Origin: Limosilactobacillus alvi
GTDB taxonomy: Bacteria; Bacillota; Bacilli; Lactobacillales; Lactobacillaceae
Length of the DNA: 36,426 nt
Assembly: GCF_016900115.1 (NCBI RefSeq)
Contig: NZ_JACJJQ010000019.1
Coordinates: 1-36,426 of the forward strand
Reading direction: 5' to 3'
Numbering within the stretch: the first letter of the stretch is position 1; each line of letters begins with the position of its first letter. Shown here one piece after another: positions 31,183-36,426 of this stretch. The translations under genes and the position numbers were made by a program. Under the pieces are notes generated by a model. That model had not been told where the DNA came from. It did no database searches and saw only the letters and a list, made by a program, of their open reading frames with translations.

Positions 31183-33693
31183 CTAATAATTATGGGAATA
31201 TTTTCCCTTATATAACTCTTTTACCTCTAATCCGTCAAATGACTTAATTGCCTTTTGAGTAGCCAGATCTTTTAAGTCCAAATAACGTTTTTGACCGTCA
31301 ACTTCATCCAAACTCCATATTCTAGAGTACAAGTTCCCAAATTTTTGGACATAGTCAACATAACCGCGAAGTTTTTCCAAAGAATCCGCTAAATAAGTTC
31401 CATGTGGATCAACAATATAAGGCATTACTTTTTCATCTATTTTTTCAAAGAAGATAAAATCTGGGTGGAAAGGTTTCATACCGTCAGAAGTTTGATACAT
31501 GATTGATAATGTATGACTATTACCATTCCCCGGGTTACGATACCAAGCAATCGCATTATGCTTAAGTTCCTCATTTACAACATCATTTTCGATAGGGAAC
31601 AACTTAATTGGCGCCAAATGATCCTTAGGATTATTCAGTACATGTTTAGCGTACTTATGATGAGCATCGCCATCAAACAGATCTTTAGTTGGCTTTACCA
31701 GTGAAACATCTCTTGCAATTCCATTTTTAAACATCTTGGATTCAAAATAATGTTGAGCCGATTCACTAAGGTTATCGATTTGGCTCTCATACTTATCTTG
31801 AAATTCATTAACCAATTCTTTAGCACGTTGAGTAACATGGTCAACAATGCCTTCAACACTTCCAGCGGCCGCTATTTCCGTATTAATTGTCATAGAATCA
31901 AGTCCGCTTTTGTGTTTCTGTTCAAAGAACCGGTTCGTTAAGCTTAATTCAAACACATGGTCCGCCTTTTGACGAGCGTGATCAATTGCATAAGCATCAG
32001 CATCTTCGGTATGTTCATTAGTTTGGATATTAGTCGTATCAAGATTTCTAATCTGAATATCCGTACTTTCAACCTTGGAAATTGATTGTATTGCTTGCTC
32101 ATATTCATCATGGAAAGTATTAATGGAATCATTTAATTCTCTCATAAGTTCCTTCATTACATATTCTTCGGCATCTAAATCAATTTCATACTTCATTAGT
32201 AGTCCACTTAATTCTAAAGCACCACGAATAAAATTGCGTTGTTTAGAGCTTCGTCTCCGGGTCCTGATGGATTCAAAAGCGTTATCCACTTGCAGTGAGT
32301 TATCCCATTCTACTTCTACAGGATGCAGTAAGACATTTCGACCATCTTCAGTTGAAACAGCATTATCATCATCTTTATCCTTAGTAAGATGATCAACCAC
32401 TTTCTGGACCGTATCACGATCAAAATAAGGTAGGAAACATGTTACTGAGTTCAACGTGTCTACATCGACTCGTCTAGCCAAGGGAGTACGTACCATTCGA
32501 CCAATTAATTGAGCAATATAAGTGTCATCACTATGAGGTCGCAATGAATAAATAACTTCGGCCCTAGGGCAATCCCAACCAGTGGAAATTGCTTCTTTCG
32601 CAAAGAGTACCGTAATTTCTGAGCTATTTTGCACTAATTCAGGCTGAATATAAGGAATATCAATGCCACCTATAGAATAGCTAGCTTGATCTCCAAATAC
32701 ATTAGCAAAAGATTTATGCTGATCTATCCACGGGATTTTTTCACTGATTTCAACGCAAAGCTCTCGTAGTTCTTGTTCTTTAACTTTATCCTTAACCTGA
32801 ATAACCATTAGTGGATGAACTACATCATTCTCTGGCACATCATTAGCTTTACACCATATTTCCCATTGCTTAGTAGATTCTTGCAAGGTATGACAAGCAT
32901 TAGTTAAATAAATACCTTGTACTGCATCGTCTACCGTAGGGACAGAAATAACTATCGTATCTTTTAACAACCCAGAAGCTTGCACATCTGCTGGCGAAAC
33001 ACTGACCTCAGGTAATACCGTTCTCTTTTGACGGTCTGCCATTGCGTCTTCAAAACGTTTAATTGTGGCTGAAATACCTACAACAATGGGCATAGGTTCC
33101 AAAGTAAAGGTTCCTTCAGTGAAGCCATCAATTAGTTTACTATAAATTGTTTGACGCTTTTTTTCTTCACGTGATGAAGCTTTACCTAAACCTCTGTGTG
33201 CTTCGTCTAGCATCATGTATACGGTAGTCCCACGATCATAAGTGTTTTGCAGGATCTGCCAAAAAGTTGGAATTTCACCACCACGTGTTAAGAGACTACT
33301 ATCTGATAGTTTTTGACGATTTAGAAAGTAGATACTATGAGGCTGTAATTCACGTATTTCTTCGGTAGTTGTATTCTCAACCGTATGCATCATCAGTACA
33401 TCCATATCAGAAGACTGTTGAAATTTATTAAACGTTTGATCATTTAAAGCCGGTGAGTCAGTAACCCACAAAATAACCGCATTTTGATGTGGTTTAACAT
33501 TAAAATCTTCTGAGCCATTTAACAGTGCTTCAATCGCAGCAGCGGCCATTACTGTTTTTCCACTACCTGTAACGGCCGAAAGACTGCAACTAATATGATT
33601 ATGATAATTCCTATACATATCGTCGGCCTGTACTAACTGCTTAGTTAAGGTATCCACTGCTTTTTCTTGAAAGTCTTTTAGTTCATATTTCAT
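31183..33693 (-). CDS. res: Type III restriction subunit (Res), DEAD/DEAH helicase-nuclease
   Basis: 836 residues. The helicase motor is complete: Walker A LSAVTGSGKTVMAAAAIEAL (about 42), DEAH box MMLDEAHRGLG (about 164), SAT-like GISATI, and motif VI in YIAQLIGRMVRTPLARRVD. Type III Res proteins move along DNA after ATP hydrolysis and cut when two units meet. The C-terminal nuclease region has the PD of PD-(D/E)xK in FHPDFIFFEKID, but the second half reads YIVDPHGTYLADSLEKLRG instead of the usual ExK, so the catalytic set is altered. The start at 33693 is preferred over 33696 because AGGAG then has six bases of spacing. It follows mod by nine bases and needs Mod for target recognition. Confidence 0.88.
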   Translation of the reverse strand: MKYELKDFQEKAVDTLTKQLVQADDMYRNYHNHISCSLSAVTGSGKTVMAAAAIEALLNGSEDFNVKPHQNAVILWVTDSPALNDQTFNKFQQSSDMDVLMMHTVENTTTEEIRELQPHSIYFLNRQKLSDSSLLTRGGEIPTFWQILQNTYDRGTTVYMMLDEAHRGLGKASSREEKKRQTIYSKLIDGFTEGTFTLEPMPIVVGISATIKRFEDAMADRQKRTVLPEVSVSPADVQASGLLKDTIVISVPTVDDAVQGIYLTNACHTLQESTKQWEIWCKANDVPENDVVHPLMVIQVKDKVKEQELRELCVEISEKIPWIDQHKSFANVFGDQASYSIGGIDIPYIQPELVQNSSEITVLFAKEAISTGWDCPRAEVIYSLRPHSDDTYIAQLIGRMVRTPLARRVDVDTLNSVTCFLPYFDRDTVQKVVDHLTKDKDDDNAVSTEDGRNVLLHPVEVEWDNSLQVDNAFESIRTRRRSSKQRNFIRGALELSGLLMKYEIDLDAEEYVMKELMRELNDSINTFHDEYEQAIQSISKVESTDIQIRNLDTTNIQTNEHTEDADAYAIDHARQKADHVFELSLTNRFFEQKHKSGLDSMTINTEIAAAGSVEGIVDHVTQRAKELVNEFQDKYESQIDNLSESAQHYFESKMFKNGIARDVSLVKPTKDLFDGDAHHKYAKHVLNNPKDHLAPIKLFPIENDVVNEELKHNAIAWYRNPGNGNSHTLSIMYQTSDGMKPFHPDFIFFEKIDEKVMPYIVDPHGTYLADSLEKLRGYVDYVQKFGNLYSRIWSLDEVDGQKRYLDLKDLATQKAIKSFDGLEVKELYKGKYSHNY

Positions 33694-33702
33694 CATGTAC
33701 TC

Positions 33703-35919
33703 CTAGCTCAAACTTTGAATCTCAAAGGGCTTCAAATAAGATTCATATAATTTATAAACATTTCTATCACTCAACTCATGACATAGATCTTGATAACGTG
33801 AGTTAACATCAGTCACAATAAAAACTGTTTTTATTTCAGAATGTTGCTTTAATTGACGTATAAATTGACCAATATATTTATAGTTAAACAGCACTGCATA
33901 TTCACTCGTCATGTCATAGTCATCTTTATGCTGAATAATACGTCCTTTAGAGCCTGCTTTTAGCCACAATAATGGAGCAATTTGGTTAAAAGCTAAATCA
34001 GACTTGATAACGGATGGTTCAAGATACTCTAAATCAAAGAAAATGGCATTTTCCTTAAAACCATCACTCATCATTTTGTCTTTTAATTCAGGATAAACTG
34101 AAGTATTTTTTGCTTCATAGAATTTCTTTTGCTTTTTCTTGCCCGTTGCTTCATCCACAACTGTCGCATTGATAGGGCGATAGATTTTCTCTTTTAAATC
34201 ATAAGTTCCTTTAATTGGATTACCATTAACATCATCTCCAGATATAGCACATTTGATTCTAGGCCATGTCACATGATGAGCAATGCCATACTTTTCCCAA
34301 TCAGCATCTCCAGCACGCAATCCCTTTTTGCTCATATGTTTGCTTTCTTCTGCTGATACTTCATTATTAGTAACACAAATAACCTGTCGCTTACCGTTGT
34401 CTTCAGAATTCAGCAAATCCACTGCATGTGCTGTTGTACCAGATCCCGCAAAGAAATCTAAAATAATAGCATTAGGCTTATTCTTCACAAAAAATCTAAT
34501 TGTGTCAGCTTCCGCGTATAATGATTTAGGGAAAGAAAATCTTTTAGTTTTTAGAATTCGATTAAGTAGTCCCGATCCATATTCTCGAGCACTATGTGAA
34601 GGTATTCGCCACTGCGTTCCTGGGATAAATGGAGCTGATTTTTCCGATTCACCTACTATTATTGATCCGTCTCCTTCGTAATTTCTCCCAATAATTGGAA
34701 ACTGACCATTTTCAACCTTTTTTTGTTCACCTTTAGCTAAATATTGAAGAGTATAGCCCCATTTTTTACTATATTTGATCCTTGTGTATCCTTTTCGATT
34801 TAGTTCTGAAAACGTATCTCTACTTATTTGCCAGCACCCATCTTCTCCATTAGTTTTTATAGGCCATATAGCTATTACACTTTCAGGTAATGAAATATCC
34901 GAAACTTTTTGAGAAGGAGCTAACGGTTCCCCAGTACCAACAAATTTTTTGCCATCTTTGGAAAGATAAATTGGATAAAATTCATTGTATGCATCTGCTC
35001 TAGAATCATGTGATCCTTGTCGACGAATTGGACGCCATCTAATTTTATCTTTGCCTGTTTTTTTTGCAGTAAGCCAGTCAGTAGATAATGCTAATGGTTG
35101 TGGTGATGCCTTACCTATTTTTACAAAATAAATGTATTCATCAGTTCTGTAAAATTCGTTACCTCTAGAAACACCAGACGGGTTAATTACACTACTAATC
35201 ATTTGAATGTTAGCTTCTGGGAACAATTGATCAAGTAAAATTCCTAGTCTATTATATTCCTTTTCATCAATCGTACAGATAAGAACAGAGTCTTTAGGGT
35301 TTAATAGTTTCTTAGCTAACTTTAGGCGATCTTCCATGAACGTTAGCCATTTTGAATGACGATACGAATCATCACTACTTACATAGTTGTTGTTATATTT
35401 CCAGTCTTTAGCCCCAGTATTGTAAGGTGGATCAATATAGATACAATCTATTTTACCCTGATATGCATACATTAACGTTTCAAGTGCATGAAAGTTTTCA
35501 CCATTGATGACGGTGTTAAAAGGCTTGTCCCCGCCTCTTTCAATACGATCAACTTCTTTCAAACCGGTGTAAACAGGCTGGTCGAATCGAGCAATAGCGA
35601 CTAAATCGTCATAATTGACTGTCAGCGTTTTGTCTTCTTTTTCAAGAGACATTACCTTTACCTTGTTATGTTCTTTATCCAATGCCGTAACTCGCCACTT
35701 ATCTTGGTATTTACTATCATCGCTCTTGACAGTTCCTCTCGGTGGCAAAATATTTACCAAATCACCTTTAACAACTGTTTTATTGGGTAATCTTACAAAT
35801 TCAGGCTTACTTTCCTCATAAACAAGACCATATTTGCGAGAATTCAAGTACCTACTAATTTCTTTGGCTAAATTACTATCATATTTTGATACCCGATTTA
35901 CAATATCGTTTACATTCAT
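33703..35919 (-). CDS. mod: Type III DNA adenine-N6 methyltransferase (Mod)
   Basis: 738 residues, a beta-class N6-adenine methyltransferase: the catalytic DPPY (IDPPYNTGAKDWKYNNNYV, about 163) comes before the AdoMet site (ILDFFAGSGTTAHAVDLLN, about 490), with the target-recognition region (about 240-460) between. Mod both recognises the asymmetric site and methylates one strand; with Res it forms the restriction complex. An N-terminal domain of about 130 residues (LVNILPPRGTVKSDD) precedes the methylase. AGAAGG upstream fixes the start. It heads the mod-res operon at the right end of the element, beside the tRNA. A run of eight T near 35058 is too short to argue strongly for phase variation. 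Confidence 0.92.
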   Translation of the reverse strand: MNVNDIVNRVSKYDSNLAKEISRYLNSRKYGLVYEESKPEFVRLPNKTVVKGDLVNILPPRGTVKSDDSKYQDKWRVTALDKEHNKVKVMSLEKEDKTLTVNYDDLVAIARFDQPVYTGLKEVDRIERGGDKPFNTVINGENFHALETLMYAYQGKIDCIYIDPPYNTGAKDWKYNNNYVSSDDSYRHSKWLTFMEDRLKLAKKLLNPKDSVLICTIDEKEYNRLGILLDQLFPEANIQMISSVINPSGVSRGNEFYRTDEYIYFVKIGKASPQPLALSTDWLTAKKTGKDKIRWRPIRRQGSHDSRADAYNEFYPIYLSKDGKKFVGTGEPLAPSQKVSDISLPESVIAIWPIKTNGEDGCWQISRDTFSELNRKGYTRIKYSKKWGYTLQYLAKGEQKKVENGQFPIIGRNYEGDGSIIVGESEKSAPFIPGTQWRIPSHSAREYGSGLLNRILKTKRFSFPKSLYAEADTIRFFVKNKPNAIILDFFAGSGTTAHAVDLLNSEDNGKRQVICVTNNEVSAEESKHMSKKGLRAGDADWEKYGIAHHVTWPRIKCAISGDDVNGNPIKGTYDLKEKIYRPINATVVDEATGKKKQKKFYEAKNTSVYPELKDKMMSDGFKENAIFFDLEYLEPSVIKSDLAFNQIAPLLWLKAGSKGRIIQHKDDYDMTSEYAVLFNYKYIGQFIRQLKQHSEIKTVFIVTDVNSRYQDLCHELSDRNVYKLYESYLKPFEIQSLS

Positions 35920-36038
35920 ATGCTAAAACCTTCTAATACTTAATCATTTATAAATCTATATACTAAAGTTTACTATTCTATGCGATCATTAACAATTAGC
36001 CATAATACAATTCAAATGCTAATTTGCACACAAAAAAA

Positions 36039-36215
36039 TGGGCACAAAGCCCATTAAATCAGTGTATACAACCTCTTCCTGATGCAAACTCATGCACATG
36101 CTTTTTCTGTGTGCACTGCCGTGTGCATAACATTCTTAAATAAACAAAAATAATCCTTGATATGCCTTTGTAAAACGTTGATATATCAAGGATCAATAAA
36201 CTCTGTAAGTTTTAA
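36039..36215. repeat. Right end of the element, with arm-type repeats
   Basis: GTGTGCAC (36109) and GTGTGCAT (36121), 12 bases apart, match the putative integrase arm sites near the left core. A further inverted copy, TTGCACAC, lies at 36024. The short stem ATGGGC/GCCCAT (36039-36055) could terminate plus-strand transcription. The whole block has a degenerate twin at 21733-21910. No gene lies in 35920-36218. Confidence 0.6.
36153..36193 (-). terminator. Terminator downstream of tRNA-Thr
   Basis: ATCCTTGATAT (36153-36163) pairs with ATATCAAGGAT (36183-36193). The minus strand continues with TATTTTTG. It is supplied by the element and would end transcripts from the rRNA-tRNA side. Confidence 0.75.
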
Positions 36216-36229
36216 TTATGCTGACTAGA
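36216..36229. other. Right attachment core (att) within tRNA-Thr
   Basis: TTATGCTGACTAGA, identical to 21911-21924. It covers the 3' half of the tRNA acceptor stem, so integration leaves a complete tRNA. Confidence 0.75.
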
Positions 36230-36291
36230 GGATTCGAACCTCCGACCTCATCATTACTAGTGACGTGCTCTGCCAACTGAGCTAAGTCAGC
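36219..36291 (-). tRNA. tRNA-Thr (anticodon AGU)
   Basis: 73 bases fold as a complete cloverleaf: acceptor GCTGACT/AGTCAGC with discriminator A, D stem GCTC/GAGC, anticodon stem CGTCA/TGATG with loop CTAGTAA, and T stem GGAGG/CCTCT with TTCGAAT. The anticodon is AGT (36256-36258 complement), which reads threonine ACN codons; A34 would be changed to inosine or read unmodified. CCA is not encoded. It lies downstream of the 5S rRNA gene and is the element's integration target. Confidence 0.93.
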
Positions 36292-36318
36292 ATATGACGG
36301 TAAACCGCCATAAAAAAA

Positions 36319-36341
36319 GAGTACGGATAACATCCGTACTC
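36319..36341 (-). terminator. Terminator after 5S rRNA
   Basis: GAGTACGGAT pairs perfectly with ATCCGTACTC around the loop AAC, followed on the minus strand by TTTTTTTA. It sits between the 5S rRNA and tRNA-Thr, so the tRNA needs read-through or a cryptic promoter. Confidence 0.85.
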
Positions 36342-36345
36342 AGCT

Positions 36346-36426
36346 CGCGTGGCGACGCCCTATCCTCGCAGGGAGCGATCCCCCAACTACTTTCGGCGCG
36401 TTGAAGCTTAACTTCTGTGTTCGGCA
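36346..36426 (-). rRNA. rrf: 5S rRNA (partial, runs off the window)
   Basis: The minus strand reads TGCCGAACACAGAAGTTAAG and continues with GCGCCGAAAGTAGTTGGGGG, GATCGCTCCC and a closing stem, the conserved 3' two-thirds of bacterial 5S rRNA. The 5' end lies beyond the window. The 3' end is placed by pairing and is accurate to a few bases. Confidence 0.95.

Larger units (their letters stand above)
21911..36229. mobile_element. 14.3 kb integrative mobilizable element in tRNA-Thr, with Rep and Type III R-M cargo
   Basis: The two TTATGCTGACTAGA copies bound a visibly AT-richer block. It contains an integrase and excisionase-like gene at the left end, a mobilization operon, a replication initiator with an origin, an unknown gene and mod-res. 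No coupling protein, VirB4 or other mating-pore gene is present, so transfer would need a helper conjugative element. The Rep and origin suggest that the excised circle can replicate. The integrity of tRNA-Thr is preserved because the core repeats its 3' end. Confidence 0.8.

Noticed and set aside
35058-35065. Run of eight T in mod as a phase-variation switch
   Set aside because: Too short compared with known phase-variable mod repeats, and similar runs occur by chance in this AT-rich block.
21911-36229. Prophage
   Set aside because: No capsid, terminase, portal, tail or lysis gene is present; relaxase, MobC-like and Rep genes indicate a mobilizable element.
21911-36229. Self-transmissible ICE
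   Set aside because: No coupling protein or mating-pore ATPase is encoded between the att sites.
1-36426. CRISPR array
   Set aside because: No run of regularly spaced identical repeats and no cas-like gene were found; the only short direct repeats are origin iterons and att-arm sites.

Overview
The window looks like the chromosome of a heterofermentative lactobacillus, most likely Limosilactobacillus fermentum or a close relative. The grounds are the fairly GC-rich core genes, strong GGAGG-type ribosome binding sites, an araBDA arabinose cluster, and short intergenic sequences littered with insertion-sequence (IS) remnants. The species call is inference; no database was searched.

Left part (1-21.2 kb), chromosomal. 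The window opens in the end of an IS that has cut off a LacI-family regulator. A maltose O-acetyltransferase-type enzyme and an aldo-keto reductase follow, then a broken Fic gene with its intact HTH partner. Next comes an L-arabinose module, all on the minus strand: araB-araD, araR, a sugar-proton symporter and araA. Three AraR-like operators (upstream of araB, the symporter and araA), each with a cre-like site, tie these genes to arabinose and to carbon catabolite control. Then come lipoate-protein ligase, an orphan galactitol-type PTS IIC, a mazG-like/unknown/ABC1-kinase operon, and a scarred locus: an IS end, the 3' end of an LPXTG surface-protein gene, a FRG-domain gene, a frameshifted endonuclease III-like gene, a flavodoxin-MerR pair and a decayed secreted flavodoxin. 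A PLP aminotransferase closes this part.

Right part (about 21.5-36.2 kb), visibly AT-richer: a 14.3 kb integrative, mobilizable and probably self-replicating element inserted at the 3' end of a tRNA-Thr gene that lies just downstream of a 5S rRNA gene. The 14-bp core repeat TTATGCTGACTAGA marks both ends (21911 and 36216). From left to right it carries a tyrosine integrase, an excisionase-like HTH protein, a mobilization operon (MobC-like protein, relaxase, an overlapping membrane protein, and an unknown protein with an in-frame stop), a structured ssDNA-type intergenic region, an 868-aa HUH-endonuclease plus SF3-helicase replication initiator, and an iteron/hairpin origin. An unrecognised 352-aa gene and a two-gene Type III restriction-modification cargo (mod-res) complete it.

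The roughly 190 bp just outside the left core repeat resembles the inside right end of this element, including its terminator and two putative integrase-arm repeats. The simplest reading is that a related element integrated earlier at the same tRNA and decayed, leaving its right end behind, so the tRNA is an accretion hotspot. The items most worth follow-up are the HUH-SF3 Rep with its origin, the unknown gene beside the Type III locus, the Type III nuclease with an altered PD-(D/E)xK signature, and a repeat family with two copies (1.9 and 21.3 kb) that may encode a structured 3' RNA.
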